The position numbers were made by a program, and so were the translations under genes. The notes below the pieces were generated by a model. The model was not told the origin of the DNA. It was given only the letters and a program-made list of their open reading frames with translations, and did not search any database. DNA of 64,000 bases from Paenilisteria rustica (GTDB lineage Bacteria > Bacillota > Bacilli > Lactobacillales > Listeriaceae): assembly GCF_013820765.1 (NCBI RefSeq), contig NZ_JABJVM010000005.1, positions 1 to 64,000 on the forward strand, in the 5' to 3' direction. The first letter of the stretch is position 1. Each line of letters opens with the position of its first letter. Shown piece after piece: positions 16,644 to 26,412 of the stretch.

Positions 16644-18365
16644 TTATTCATTTCTAGCAAACTGAGCATCGTGCAAATTACGATACGCGCCACGCCTTGC
16701 AAGCAACTCCGCGTGTGTTCCTTGTTCTGCAATACCAGACTCATTCACGACAATAATCCGATCCGCATGTTTAATCGTTGCCAAGCGATGCGCGATAATC
16801 AATGTCGTCCGTCCCTTTGCCAACTCATCCAATGACTGCTGAATCACAAGTTCCGTCTCCGTATCCGGTGCAGAAGTCGCCTCGTCCAAAATCAAAATCG
16901 GTGGGTTCTTCAAGAACATCCGAGCAATCGCTAACCGCTGTTTCTGACCACCTGAGAGCTTCACACCACGTTCACCAATCATCGTATTCAAACCATTCGG
17001 CATCTCATCCACGACTTTCTCCAAATGCGCCAATTTCACCACATATTGAATTTCCTCATCCGTCGCATCCAGTTTCCCGTAAGCAATGTTCTCCCGAATC
17101 GATCCTGAAAACAAGAACACATCCTGCTGCACAACACCAATCTGCGCCCGTAAAGAAGCCAGCGTCATCGCCTGAATATCCATCCCATCGATCGTAATCG
17201 CACCGTCCGTCACATCATAAAACCGCGGCAACAAGTTACAAATCGTCGTTTTCCCAGCACCAGAAGGCCCCACAAACGCAATCGTCTCGCCCGCCTTCAC
17301 CTGCAAATTAATCCCGTCTAGCACCATTTTTCCAGAATCATATTGAAACGACACATTGTTATACTGAATATCACCATGCAAATGCGCCACATCTACCGCA
17401 TCCGCGCGGTCCACAATCCCAGGCTTCGTATCAATCACCTCGATAAACCGCTTAAATCCAGCGATGCCCTTCGGATAACTCTCAATCACCGAATTAATCT
17501 TCTCAATTGGCCGCATAAACACATTCGTCAGCAAAATAAAACTCACAAACTGGCCATACGAAATCTCATCATTAATTACAAAATACGATCCGAAAAACAG
17601 CGCAAACAACGTAATCAACCGCATCAAAAAGTAGTTAAACGAGAAACTAAATCCCATCACCTTATAAAACATCAATTTCGACTGACGATACGTCTCATTC
17701 AACACACCAAAACGCTCCCGCTCAAAACCCTCATTCGCAAACGCCTGAACAACACGCACACCACTAACCGCATTTTCCACGCCCGCATTAAAACTACCCA
17801 AATCCTTAAAAATTTGTGTATTAACACCCGTCATCTTTTTATTAAATAGAATAATTAAAACACCCAAAATCGGCACGAGCACAATCGTCATCACCGCAAG
17901 CTTCACATTTATCGTCATCATCAACAAGAATGCCCCGACAAGCGACATAATCGAAATGAAAATATCCTCCGGCCCGTGATGCGCAACCTCTCCAATCTCA
18001 AACAAATCCGTCGTCATCCGCGACATCAATTTTCCCGTTTTCTGATTGTCATAATACTCAAATGGCTGCTTCTGCAAATGCGCAAACAAATCGCGGCGCA
18101 TATCCGTCTCAATATTCAATCCCAACATATGCCCCCAGTAAGTCACAATATACTGCATAAACATATTCAAAAAATAAAAGAATAACAACGCCAAAGCCGC
18201 CGTCACAATCAAACCCCAATCCTTATTCGGCAACAACTTATCAATCACCTGATTCACCGCCACCGGAAACGCCAACTCTAAAAGCGCCGCGATAACCGCG
18301 CACCCAAAATCAATTATAAATAAAAGCTTATAAGGCTTATAATAACCAAAAAATCGTTTTAACAT
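16644..18365 (-). CDS. ABC exporter with fused membrane and ATPase domains (MsbA/BmrA type)
   Basis: The 573-residue half-transporter has six membrane helices (about 1-310) and a nucleotide-binding domain with Walker A GPSGAGKTT, signature LSGGQKQR and Walker B ILILDEATSA. It works as a homodimer or pairs with another half; no partner gene is adjacent. ATG 18365 has GGGGAGG seven bases upstream; the open frame extends upstream without an RBS. Oddity: the D-loop, usually SALD, reads SAPD here. A Fur-like dyad (18430-18444) lies upstream. Substrate unknown; drug, lipid or siderophore-related export all fit. Confidence 0.85.
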   Translation of the reverse strand: MLKRFFGYYKPYKLLFIIDFGCAVIAALLELAFPVAVNQVIDKLLPNKDWGLIVTAALALLFFYFLNMFMQYIVTYWGHMLGLNIETDMRRDLFAHLQKQPFEYYDNQKTGKLMSRMTTDLFEIGEVAHHGPEDIFISIMSLVGAFLLMMTINVKLAVMTIVLVPILGVLIILFNKKMTGVNTQIFKDLGSFNAGVENAVSGVRVVQAFANEGFERERFGVLNETYRQSKLMFYKVMGFSFSFNYFLMRLITLFALFFGSYFVINDEISYGQFVSFILLTNVFMRPIEKINSVIESYPKGIAGFKRFIEVIDTKPGIVDRADAVDVAHLHGDIQYNNVSFQYDSGKMVLDGINLQVKAGETIAFVGPSGAGKTTICNLLPRFYDVTDGAITIDGMDIQAMTLASLRAQIGVVQQDVFLFSGSIRENIAYGKLDATDEEIQYVVKLAHLEKVVDEMPNGLNTMIGERGVKLSGGQKQRLAIARMFLKNPPILILDEATSAPDTETELVIQQSLDELAKGRTTLIIAHRLATIKHADRIIVVNESGIAEQGTHAELLARRGAYRNLHDAQFARNE

Positions 18366-18429
18366 CTTTATACCTCCCCTTTCTGTCACGGAAATTCTAT
18401 TATAACAAACAAACTCGCCCCTGCCTAGT

Positions 18430-18444
18430 TGAGAGTCGTTCTCA
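18430..18444. promoter_or_regulatory. Fur-box-like dyad upstream of the ABC exporter
   Basis: TGAGAGT-C-GTTCTCA matches the 7-1-7 Fur consensus at ten of 14 positions by my count. An extended -10 (TG-T-TATAAT) for the exporter lies closer to the gene, at 18400-18410. The dyad overlaps neither a gene nor the lafC terminator. It may be only an RNA hairpin. Confidence 0.3.
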
Positions 18445-18445
18445 A

Positions 18446-18475
18446 TTAAAAAAGTTCCCATTTTCATAGGAACCT
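18446..18475 (-). terminator. Terminator of the laf operon
   Basis: On the minus strand GGTTCC and GGGAACTTTTTT form a short stem with a 9-base loop and a six-T tail, nine bases after the lafC stop. Confidence 0.65.
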
Positions 18476-18483
18476 CATCGTTA

Positions 18484-19521
18484 TTATTTATTAGCACCTA
18501 GTTGTCGATTCTTCCGCCGTCCAAATGGTATCATCGCAATCGCACCGAAAATTGTACAACTATAATACGTAATCAAGCGCCACAATATCAGTCCAATCAC
18601 CAATTTATCAGGACTAAGCACCATTCCAAAAAACGAGGTGAAACTATATTCCGCGCCCCCACTACCACCAGGCGTCGGAATCGAGGACGACAATTTCATC
18701 ACAAACGCATGATACGTCATCACAGTCATCAAACCAACATCCGTCACGCCCATACTAAGTAACACAAAATAAGGAATACTCAAATAAAATACGATCTGCA
18801 GCGTCGTGTACCCAACACATTCCCAAATCAATCGTTTATTTCCACTGAAACGCACACTTTCCTCATGAAACGAGAAAATCTTACTATCCGCACTTTCACG
18901 AATCCCCTCGCGCTTTTCCTTTTTAACGAATAAAAGCGCGGGTTTCAAAAGAAGATGTACAATCGCAGCCGCTACACGCTCACTTTTAGCCACCGTCATC
19001 AGGAATACAATGACCCCCAAATTAATCACAAATCCAATCAAAATCAAGTATTTAATTTCAAATGTCGTGTGCCCAAGCAAAGGAAAGCCAACAATCAAAA
19101 AGAAAATAAACGTGCCGACAATCACCGCTTGATAAATAATAAATTTGATAAGTAAAACCGAGCTCGCAAGACCAATATCAATCTTTCGTCGCGTCAATAA
19201 ATAAAGCTGCGCCGGCTGCCCACCACTCGCAAACGGCGTCACCGAATTAAAAAACTGCCCAATCATCGTGATTCGAAACGATGTCCGAAGCTTCAATGTC
19301 GGATCTGCTTGTTTGGCAAATCGATGCAACACAACCGCTTCCAGCCACCAATACAGAAACATTGCCAAACAAGCAATCCCAATATAAACTAAATTCACAT
19401 GCTTCAAAACATCGAAAACCGTACTCCATTTGACATCACGAAATTGAAAATAAATAAATCCAACACTAATCGCAACGACTAGTAGAATACTAATCAGATG
19501 CCGGCTCGTATTTTTACTCAT
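18484..19521 (-). CDS. lafC: Multi-pass membrane protein LafC (YbhN/AglD/MprF-flippase-like)
   Basis: The 345-residue protein has about eight membrane segments and the conserved family motifs FNSVTPFASGGQPAQLYLL (about 90-108) and SSSIPTPGGSGGAEYSF (about 270-286). This is the UPF0104/lysylphosphatidylglycerol synthase transmembrane family. In Listeria the gene after lafB was named lafC; its role in lipoteichoic acid anchor metabolism is not defined. It follows lafB by six bases and ends before a terminator, so it is the last gene of the laf operon. Confidence 0.82.
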   Translation of the reverse strand: MSKNTSRHLISILLVVAISVGFIYFQFRDVKWSTVFDVLKHVNLVYIGIACLAMFLYWWLEAVVLHRFAKQADPTLKLRTSFRITMIGQFFNSVTPFASGGQPAQLYLLTRRKIDIGLASSVLLIKFIIYQAVIVGTFIFFLIVGFPLLGHTTFEIKYLILIGFVINLGVIVFLMTVAKSERVAAAIVHLLLKPALLFVKKEKREGIRESADSKIFSFHEESVRFSGNKRLIWECVGYTTLQIVFYLSIPYFVLLSMGVTDVGLMTVMTYHAFVMKLSSSIPTPGGSGGAEYSFTSFFGMVLSPDKLVIGLILWRLITYYSCTIFGAIAMIPFGRRKNRQLGANK

Positions 19522-19527
19522 CTGCCT

Positions 19528-20550
19528 CTATCCCTTCAAAAGCCCATCATAAAATTCCTGCCACAATCCTGTCAGTCTGGCTTCCGAATAATACGCCGCA
19601 CCTTTTTTCGCGCCCTCTTTTGCTGTTTCTAAATAAGCTTGGTCAGTCGCCATCCGTTCTAATTGCGCTTTAAAACCAGCCACATCAGACGCTTCCATGT
19701 AATTCCCCGCGAGAATCCCTTCATATAGCTCTAAATCGCGAAGTAACACCGAAAGCCCGCTGCTCATTCCTTCTAGAATCGCCATCGGGAATAATTCATT
19801 GAACGACGGCAAAAAGAGTACATCTGCCATATTATAATAGTTATTCATATCCGCACGCTCGACAATCCCAGGAAACTGAACATTTGCAGGCGGATTATCA
19901 TAAATTTCTTTCAATTCTTTATAACCCGCCGTAATTTTCCCAAATGAAAAACCACCAGCCCAAATAAACTGCATCTCCGGCAACTGTTTCGCGACCTCAA
20001 TAAAATCCAGCACACCTTTACGATGCTGTACTTGCCCAACACCAATGGCTACAAACGCATCTTGCGCGATACCATGTTCTTTGCGCAGCGCCATTTTTTC
20101 AGTCGTGTCCATCGGATAAAACGTATTCGCAGACACAAAATTCGGAATGTACTTAATCTTCTCTTCGGGTATACCATACGCCACCAATTGCGGGATAAAC
20201 GACGGATTCACCACAACAAGCACGTCCATCCGCTTGTAAAACATAATTACATATTTATAAAAAACTTTTTTCGCAATCCATGGAAGCTCTAAACTCTCAT
20301 CCAGTGTTTCCGGCAAAAAATGCACATAACCGACCATCACACCGCGCCGCTTCCTTGCAAATGTGGATAAAAAGAACGGAAAATCGATCGTATGATAGTG
20401 GGTTATCTCAGATTTGCGATATGTATTAATAGCCACGTCGTACTTATCCGCATGGTGTGTCGTCATTAAATTAATTAGCTCTCGATAAGCAGAAGCCACC
20501 CCCTGTCCTTTTACTTTTTCCGCAGAGGATAGCATCGTAATTCTATTCAT
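19528..20550 (-). CDS. lafB: Galactosyltransferase LafB (glycolipid anchor synthesis)
   Basis: The 340-residue GT4-type, GT-B fold glycosyltransferase shows the acceptor-domain start SSAEKVKGQGVASAYREL and the donor-domain motif NELFPMAILEGMSSGL with the E-x7-E-like arrangement. In L. monocytogenes LafB adds galactose to glucosyl-diacylglycerol, making the Gal-Glc-DAG anchor of lipoteichoic acid at the inner membrane face. It overlaps the lafA stop by eight bases and is followed by lafC. Sugar specificity is transferred from Listeria relatives. Confidence 0.85.
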   Translation of the reverse strand: MNRITMLSSAEKVKGQGVASAYRELINLMTTHHADKYDVAINTYRKSEITHYHTIDFPFFLSTFARKRRGVMVGYVHFLPETLDESLELPWIAKKVFYKYVIMFYKRMDVLVVVNPSFIPQLVAYGIPEEKIKYIPNFVSANTFYPMDTTEKMALRKEHGIAQDAFVAIGVGQVQHRKGVLDFIEVAKQLPEMQFIWAGGFSFGKITAGYKELKEIYDNPPANVQFPGIVERADMNNYYNMADVLFLPSFNELFPMAILEGMSSGLSVLLRDLELYEGILAGNYMEASDVAGFKAQLERMATDQAYLETAKEGAKKGAAYYSEARLTGLWQEFYDGLLKG

Positions 20551-21826
20551 GATATTTTCTCACTTTCTTATCTCGTTTTTGGAGAACTGCTGCTGGAATG
20601 CTTAAAACATAGTTGCTCACTGTATACTGGTCAACCGGCTCATACGTCCTTTGCCCATCAACCCAACCATAATTCTCGCACACTTCCATGTACAGTTGCT
20701 CGATGTTCGCGCCGAATCGTTCCGAAGAAAAACTCCCAATATGATGTAACGCATTCGCCGCTAATTGCTGCGCCACCTCAGGTTGTTGCAACATATCGCA
20801 CATTACCCCAGGCAACTCCCAGTCCGCTTTAAAACTGCGACCCGTTTTTCGATTCAAAATCAGGTTCTCATTACTGCGATCCGATTTTGCAATCACCGGG
20901 ATTCCAGATGCCATCGCCTCAATATACGTCATGCCTTGCGTTTCCGATGTAGACGCGCTCACAAACACATCACCCAATTGATAAAAACGACCGATTGTTT
21001 CCCAGTCTTGTTCTCCTGCAAAGATAACCGATTTCGAAATATCTTCCGTAAAAGCAAGTTCTTCAAGCTCCGCACGCGCAGGCCCATCCCCAACAATCAG
21101 TAATTTCGCATTGGGAACCTTCGCCAAAACGCTCGGAAAAGCTCTCACAATAATATCAATACCTTTTTCTTGCGCCACGCGTCCAACCGAAACAACGACT
21201 TTATCATCTGGAGAAATGCCCAGTTCCGCCTTTGTTTGCGCTAAATTGTCTGCATGAAATCGATCTGGTTGAAACGATTTAAATTCCGTACCAGTCGGGA
21301 TAATTCGAATATGATTGGCAATACCATAGCTTCTAAGCGAAGTCTGCACTTTCTCCGTCGGCACGATTACCGTATCCATCGAATCACAGAACGCGCGACT
21401 TAGCTTTTGCACCACGCCTTGACCAATCAATTTCCCTTTACCAATATAGTGTAAATAATCTTCATACATCGTGTGATACGTATGCAAAACAGGAAGATCG
21501 AATTTTTTCGCCATTTTTTTCCCGATTAGTCCCATCGAAAACTCCGTATGGGTATGAATAACATCAATTTCTAGACGTTTAATTAGACGGGCCACCTTTT
21601 GCGTTCCAGTCATTGCGATTCGTCGCTCAGGAAAAAACACAAACGGAATGCTTGAAAAACGGAATACTTTTCCTTGTTCCGCCTCCAAGTCAGCCTGTGG
21701 GTCTGAAGTTGTAAATATATACACATTGTGTCCTCGTTTGGTTAACTCTTTTTCCATCGTCTTAATTGATGTCGCTACACCGCTAATCTGCGGAAAAAAA
21801 GTATCTGTAAAAATACCTATGTTCAC
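20543..21826 (-). CDS. lafA: Diglyceride glucosyltransferase LafA
   Basis: The 427-residue GT4 enzyme starts MNIGIFTDTFFPQISGVATS, the typical N-terminus of 1,2-diacylglycerol glucosyltransferases. HTHTEFSMGLIG follows, and the nucleotide-sugar motif SETQGMTYIEAMASGIPV lies near residue 315. It makes glucosyl-DAG from UDP-glucose and diacylglycerol; LafB then extends it. It is the first gene of the laf operon. The promoter has an extended -10 at 21938-21943, and its leader carries a 36-bp palindrome (21886-21921). Confidence 0.87.
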   Translation of the reverse strand: MNIGIFTDTFFPQISGVATSIKTMEKELTKRGHNVYIFTTSDPQADLEAEQGKVFRFSSIPFVFFPERRIAMTGTQKVARLIKRLEIDVIHTHTEFSMGLIGKKMAKKFDLPVLHTYHTMYEDYLHYIGKGKLIGQGVVQKLSRAFCDSMDTVIVPTEKVQTSLRSYGIANHIRIIPTGTEFKSFQPDRFHADNLAQTKAELGISPDDKVVVSVGRVAQEKGIDIIVRAFPSVLAKVPNAKLLIVGDGPARAELEELAFTEDISKSVIFAGEQDWETIGRFYQLGDVFVSASTSETQGMTYIEAMASGIPVIAKSDRSNENLILNRKTGRSFKADWELPGVMCDMLQQPEVAQQLAANALHHIGSFSSERFGANIEQLYMEVCENYGWVDGQRTYEPVDQYTVSNYVLSIPAAVLQKRDKKVRKYHE

Positions 21827-21885
21827 TGTTTTCGCCTTCCCTCCACACCATGATACAATACCATCGTGCCATTACCCAAGCTTGT

Positions 21886-21921
21886 ATCAGCGAGCCGCTA
21901 AACGTTTAGCGACTCGCTGAT
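21886..21921. repeat. 36-bp near-perfect palindrome in the lafA leader
   Basis: ATCAGCGAG plus CGCTAAAC is repeated as its complement with one mismatched pair and no loop. It lies about 10-45 bases downstream of the predicted lafA start point. On the plus strand a T run follows, but no plus-strand gene precedes it. It may be an operator, a cruciform, or an RNA hairpin in the leader. Confidence 0.6.
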
Positions 21922-21937
21922 TTTCTTGTCCATCCTT

Positions 21938-21946
21938 ATTATAACA
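21938..21946 (-). promoter_or_regulatory. Extended -10 promoter of lafABC
   Basis: On the minus strand TG-T-TATAAT is an exact extended -10 element. The -35 region (TGATTT, 17 bases upstream) is weak. Confidence 0.5.
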
Positions 21947-22078
21947 AAAATTCAGCCAAAAAATCATTTTATTTTTCTACAATATCGACATATTTGGTGC
22001 TTATAATTACATTATGCTACATTGTCGCCTAAATTGCCTAGGCCTATGGTTTGATTTTTACTCATACCTACGCCTTTA

Positions 22079-22456
22079 TTATGAAAAGATGACTTTTTCG
22101 ATAATCTCAATTTTAGGATCTAAGGACATCGCAACCGGGCATGATTTTTTCACTAGATGTAGCGCCTTTTCTGCTTTTGCTTGGTTTTCTGGTGCCACTT
22201 TTAGAGTAAAGGTCACTTCGATTTTCTTTAAAACGCGAACAACCGCTTCTTGATCCTGCTCAAAATCAGCGTGGATATTCTCAATCGTATACTCTATCCG
22301 CTTTTTTTCTAAAATCGAATCGTAAACGTAACCGCTACATGCTGCTACGGCCGCGACAGTTGCTTGCGTTGGCGAAAAGCCCGTTTCTCGATTTAACTGC
22401 CAATTCCCGTTCTCATGTATCACGTCAAAACCGTTCGTCCCTCTTACTATATCCAT
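22079..22456 (-). CDS. OsmC/Ohr family peroxide-reducing protein
   Basis: The 125-residue protein has the two OsmC cysteines: one in AAVAACSGYVYDSIL (about 41) and one in LVKKSCPVAMSL (about 106). The family reduces organic hydroperoxides with a Cys pair. It resembles YhfA-type OsmC proteins more than Ohr. It lies 13 bases downstream of the SDR gene and is probably co-transcribed with it, which hints at detoxification or redox stress. Confidence 0.83.
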   Translation of the reverse strand: MDIVRGTNGFDVIHENGNWQLNRETGFSPTQATVAAVAACSGYVYDSILEKKRIEYTIENIHADFEQDQEAVVRVLKKIEVTFTLKVAPENQAKAEKALHLVKKSCPVAMSLDPKIEIIEKVIFS

Positions 22457-22469
22457 ATCCTAATTCCTC

Positions 22470-23069
22470 CTAGTAAACTTCATAATTCTGACCTGTTTGG
22501 CCTCCAAGAACGCTTTTTACAAACGCTTGTGCCACTCGCTCGACAGGAACCGGGTTAAAACCAACAAAAAAGTCTGCATATTTATCCCAAGATTCTTGCA
22601 ATACGTTCGGGCTTACACTATTAATCCGAATCGCGCGCGGCAACTCAATTGCAGCTGATTTAACAAAAGCACGAATTCCGCCGTTAACCATTGCAGCAGA
22701 AGCACCTTGCCGGATTGGGTCATCCATCATGATTCCCGTTACCAACGTGAAACTACCACCATCGTTCACGTGTTCCATCCCTAGCAAAACAAGATTCATT
22801 TGCCCTTTTAGTTTGCCATCAATGGACTGCTCATTATCTTCTGGTGTCATCCCTGTCAGCGGTCCAAAATAAGCAGCGCCTGCCGCAATGACTAAGGCAT
22901 CGATTTTTCCAACTTGCTCATACATCGCCTGGATACTCGCGATTGACGTCATATCTACCGCAATATCTGCCCCTTTACGACTCGCCGTAATCACTGTATG
23001 CTCCTGCTCCAATTTCGCGACAATTGCTTTTCCAATCGTTCCCGTTGCTCCAACCACTACTATTTTCAT
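22470..23069 (-). CDS. Short-chain dehydrogenase-like protein with altered active site
   Basis: The 199-residue Rossmann protein has the NAD(P) motif GATGTIGKAI (7-16) and AAGAAYFGPL, replacing the NNAG motif. Where SDRs carry YxxxK, this one reads AAMVNGGIRAFVKSAAIEL, so the catalytic Tyr and Lys appear to be missing from their usual place. Known short SDR-like proteins in Firmicutes show the same. Substrate unknown. AGGAGGAAT lies just before the ATG. It is followed by the OsmC gene in an apparent operon. Confidence 0.75.
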   Translation of the reverse strand: MKIVVVGATGTIGKAIVAKLEQEHTVITASRKGADIAVDMTSIASIQAMYEQVGKIDALVIAAGAAYFGPLTGMTPEDNEQSIDGKLKGQMNLVLLGMEHVNDGGSFTLVTGIMMDDPIRQGASAAMVNGGIRAFVKSAAIELPRAIRINSVSPNVLQESWDKYADFFVGFNPVPVERVAQAFVKSVLGGQTGQNYEVY

Positions 23070-23087
23070 CTAAAATTCCTCCTAAAA

Positions 23088-23504
23088 CTAATCCGTGTCC
23101 CGCCGTAAAGTCTTCGTATTAGCGACAAAAAGAGATATTAAAAGTACCAGAATCGCGCCAGATAAAAGCAGCGTCGATAGCGCACTCTCATGGTCGATAA
23201 TAATGTAGCGTACAATCGCTGTAATCCCGATGTAAATAAAGTAACGCAGCGGAAAATGATATTCCATCTCGAAATATTTAATAATCAAGGCTAAAAACTC
23301 AAAATAAAGAAAGAATACCAGAATTTCTTCGGTAATCTGATAAAAGCTCTCAGAAGTGTCGTAAAAAATGCTATGAAAAATCTCCCAAATCTCTTTAAAC
23401 ATCGCAATAACGAGTATAACTGCAACTAGGATTAGGGCCAGATTTAACGCAGCTCGCAATAACCGTGGTGTTTTATCCGACCATTTCTTAATCGATTCTA
23501 ACAT
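23088..23504 (-). CDS. psiE: PsiE family membrane protein
   Basis: The 138-residue protein (E. coli PsiE 136) has four membrane segments and the conserved stretch [23 protein letters not shown] region, then [18 protein letters not shown]. The name comes from phosphate-starvation induction in E. coli; molecular role unknown. ATG 23504 has GAGGAG upstream; the frame is open 20 codons further, but that stretch overlaps an extended -10 promoter (TGG-TACAAT near 23537). The SDR gene follows after 18 bases. Confidence 0.75.
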   Translation of the reverse strand: MLESIKKWSDKTPRLLRAALNLALILVAVILVIAMFKEIWEIFHSIFYDTSESFYQITEEILVFFLYFEFLALIIKYFEMEYHFPLRYFIYIGITAIVRYIIIDHESALSTLLLSGAILVLLISLFVANTKTLRRDTD

Positions 23505-23569
23505 TTGTTTGCCAGCTCCTCTCGTGTGTTTATCTATTGTACCAGATTTTGACCTAGAATTCATTCGCT

Positions 23570-24304
23570 TTACTCGTTGTTCGCTTCGACTTTTTGAATG
23601 AAGGTTTCAAATAAGGCGCACATTTCATCATCCTGTTTCACCATAATTTCAGGATGCCACTGCACACCAACGACAAATAGCTCTCCTTCACGTTCCAGAC
23701 CCTCTATTACCCCATCTGATGCCCAAGCCGTCGCGTGAAATTCGGCCGCCACATTTCTGATTACTTGATGATGCAACGAGTTCACCATCGTCTTCTCACC
23801 AAAAATCGCGCGTAACTCCGAATTCTCCTTTGTCGTGACAGAATGAATCGGAAAAGCGGGATCCGTATGTTGTAAATGCTGACGCTCGATGCCTGGCGCA
23901 TAACTAATATCTTGATAAAGCGAGCCACCAAAAGCTACATTCATCAGTTGAACACCGCGACAAATCGCCAACACTGGTTTATTTTGAGCTAGCGTTTCTT
24001 TCAATAGTTCCATCTCATATAAATCACGATCCGGTAGCGTCCCACTGAGTCTTGCCAATGGTTCTTCCCCATATAAAAATGGCGAAATATCGTCGCCTCC
24101 TGTGAGTATCAGACCATCGATATGTGCCACAATCTCCTTCGCATAACCTGTTTCTGTTACCGGCAAAATAATCGGCGCGCCTCCCGCTTTTGCAACTGCC
24201 TTCACATACGTATCGTTCACCGTTGCGCGGTCCTCAAATATATTTTGTGGAAACTCCATACTACGGCGAGTTCCCGAAATTCCGATAATGACTGTCATTT
24301 TCAA
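23570..24304 (-). CDS. Class I glutamine amidotransferase-like hydrolase (peptidase C26, PuuD-like)
   Basis: The protein has about 244 residues. The nucleophile elbow is [13 protein letters not shown] (Cys near 114), and the catalytic His-Glu pair is in QWHPEIM (about 220). The family hydrolyses gamma-glutamyl bonds, for example gamma-glutamyl-GABA. The start is uncertain: GAGAGG precedes TTG 24304 by six bases, whereas ATG 24298 is 12 bases away and ATG 24310 abuts the site. No polyamine or GABA genes are adjacent, so the substrate is open. Confidence 0.82.
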   Translation of the reverse strand: MKMTVIIGISGTRRSMEFPQNIFEDRATVNDTYVKAVAKAGGAPIILPVTETGYAKEIVAHIDGLILTGGDDISPFLYGEEPLARLSGTLPDRDLYEMELLKETLAQNKPVLAICRGVQLMNVAFGGSLYQDISYAPGIERQHLQHTDPAFPIHSVTTKENSELRAIFGEKTMVNSLHHQVIRNVAAEFHATAWASDGVIEGLEREGELFVVGVQWHPEIMVKQDDEMCALFETFIQKVEANNE

Positions 24305-24372
24305 TCGCATCCTCTCAAAGCTTACTTCCTACTATAGTACATAACCGTTTTTCAAAATTCGAATCATCTGCC

Positions 24373-24401
24373 TTGCGAAATGAGTCTCCGTTCTCTATAA
24401 T
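24373..24401 (+). promoter_or_regulatory. Promoter of fbp
   Basis: TTGCGA (24373-24378) and the consensus TATAAT (24396-24401) are exactly 17 bases apart, 52 bases before the fbp start codon. Confidence 0.65.
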
Positions 24402-24453
24402 GAACTATACCAATTAATATTATCTGGCTTTTACAAAGGGAGGAATTATATTT

Positions 24454-26412
24454 ATGCAAGCAGACCAATTCAAGTATTTACGTTTGTTGTCTCGTAACTA
24501 TCCGACCATCGCAAGCACCGCCACAGAAATCATTAATTTAGAAGCCATCCTTAACTTACCAAAAGGCACAGAGCATTTTTTAAGTGATTTACACGGGGAA
24601 TATGAGGCTTTTGAACAGGTAATCCGCAACGGCTCTGGTGTTGTCAAACGCAAAATTCACGATGTATTTGGCAATCGGCTAACGGACGCCGAGATTAACA
24701 GTTTGGCGACTTTAATCTATTATCCAGAACAGAAGCTAGATCTGATTTCCGAAACAACGGAAAATCTTGACTTGTGGTATCGCAGTACCCTTTTTCAATT
24801 GATTGAGCTCTGCGTCCACGTCTCTTCTAAGTATACCCGCTCCAAGGTGCGCAAAGCAATGCCTGCCGATTTTGAATATATTTTGCAAGAATTACTGCAT
24901 GAAAATCATCTCGTGATGGATAAATCGCTCTATTATCAGGAAATTATCACGAGTATTATCGCGCTTGACCGTGCCGCTGAGTTCATCGGTGCGCTTGCCC
25001 GGCTGATTCAGCGCCTCGTTGTGGACCATTTACATATTGTTGGCGACGTCTATGACCGCGGTCCTTATCCTGATAAAATTATGGATTCTTTGATGAGCTA
25101 CCATTCTCTCGATTTTCAGTGGGGCAATCACGATATGCTCTGGATGGGCGCTGCGAGTGGTTCGCGCGTTTGTTTGGCGAACGTGTTACGGATTTCGAGT
25201 CGGTATTTGAATCTGGATATTATCGAGGACAGCTACGGCATTTCGATTCGTCCGCTCGCCCTTTTCGCCGAGGAAAATTATGGTGAAGATCCTTGCACCG
25301 CCTTTTTACCTCAAAAAACCGCGATTACCGAGCAAAGTACGACTGAGATTAATCAGATTGCGCGGATGCATAAAGCGATTGCTGTGATTCAGTTCAAGCT
25401 TGAAGGCGAAATCATCGCGCGCCACCCAGAATTCGAGATGGAGCACCGACTGTTACTCGACATGATCGATTACGAAGCCGGGACTGTGACGATTAAAGGG
25501 AAAACCTACCCGCTCCAAGATCACCATTTTCCAACGATTGATCCAACTAATCCATACGCGCTCACGCCTGAAGAGCATGAACTAATCGACAAACTCGTCT
25601 CCTCTTTTAAAAATTGTGAAAAATTGCAGCGCCACGTCTCGTTTTTGTACGCGAAAGGAAGTATGGTTCTGACTTACAATAGCAATCTGCTGTATCACGG
25701 CTGTATTCCGCTGAACGAAGATGGTAGTTTTATGGAGCTGACGCTAAAAGGGCAGAAATACGCTGGTCGGGCATTGCTGGAACAATTTGAACAAATCGCA
25801 CGAGAAGGCTATTTCCGGACAAGTGGAACCCCAGAAAAGAAATATGCACTCGACATCGTTTGGTATTTATGGACCGGCGCCGCCTCTTCCTTATTTGGAA
25901 AAAGTGAAATGACGACGTTTGAGCGTTATTTTGTGGAGGATAAAGAGACGCATGTGGAGGAGAAGAACGCCTATTATAAACTGCGAAACGAGGAGCAGAT
26001 TTGCCATCAGATTCTGGCCGAATTCGACTTGGATTCAAGTGGCCATATTATTAACGGCCATACGCCAGTCAAAGAAGGTAAGGGTGAGAGCCCGATTAAG
26101 GCGGGTGGCAAGATGCTCGTCATCGATGGCGGCTTCTCCCCTGCTTACCAGAAAACAACAGGTCTGGCCGGCTATACGCTTTTGTACAACTCTTTTGGGC
26201 TGCAACTCGTTTCCCATCAGCCGTTTACTTCGACAGAGGACGCGATTCAGGAGGAAACCGATATTCTCTCGACACGTCAGGTAATTGAGACCGAAACCGA
26301 GCGGAAACTCGTTCGTGATACAGATATTGGGAAAGATTTATTGCAGCAAATTGATGAGTTAAAATGCTTGCTGGGCGCGTATCGGCAAGGTTTGATTAAA
26401 GAACGACATTAA
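24454..26412 (+). CDS. fbp: Fructose-1,6-bisphosphatase, class III
   Basis: The 652-residue enzyme is typical of the Firmicute-specific class III family (B. subtilis Fbp ~670). A metallophosphatase core is visible in [15 protein letters not shown] (about 43-57), [17 protein letters not shown] (about 196) and [12 protein letters not shown], with a later [14 protein letters not shown]. It dephosphorylates fructose-1,6-bisphosphate for gluconeogenesis, needing Mn2+. GGGAGG lies ten bases before the ATG, and a strong promoter is at 24373-24401. It stands alone and ends at a bidirectional terminator. Confidence 0.93.
   Translation: MQADQFKYLRLLSRNYPTIASTATEIINLEAILNLPKGTEHFLSDLHGEYEAFEQVIRNGSGVVKRKIHDVFGNRLTDAEINSLATLIYYPEQKLDLISETTENLDLWYRSTLFQLIELCVHVSSKYTRSKVRKAMPADFEYILQELLHENHLVMDKSLYYQEIITSIIALDRAAEFIGALARLIQRLVVDHLHIVGDVYDRGPYPDKIMDSLMSYHSLDFQWGNHDMLWMGAASGSRVCLANVLRISSRYLNLDIIEDSYGISIRPLALFAEENYGEDPCTAFLPQKTAITEQSTTEINQIARMHKAIAVIQFKLEGEIIARHPEFEMEHRLLLDMIDYEAGTVTIKGKTYPLQDHHFPTIDPTNPYALTPEEHELIDKLVSSFKNCEKLQRHVSFLYAKGSMVLTYNSNLLYHGCIPLNEDGSFMELTLKGQKYAGRALLEQFEQIAREGYFRTSGTPEKKYALDIVWYLWTGAASSLFGKSEMTTFERYFVEDKETHVEEKNAYYKLRNEEQICHQILAEFDLDSSGHIINGHTPVKEGKGESPIKAGGKMLVIDGGFSPAYQKTTGLAGYTLLYNSFGLQLVSHQPFTSTEDAIQEETDILSTRQVIETETERKLVRDTDIGKDLLQQIDELKCLLGAYRQGLIKERH

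Noticed and set aside
17343-17849. 168-codon plus-strand open frame
   Set aside because: Antisense to the ABC exporter and rich in His/Arg/Asn as expected of a shadow; no RBS.
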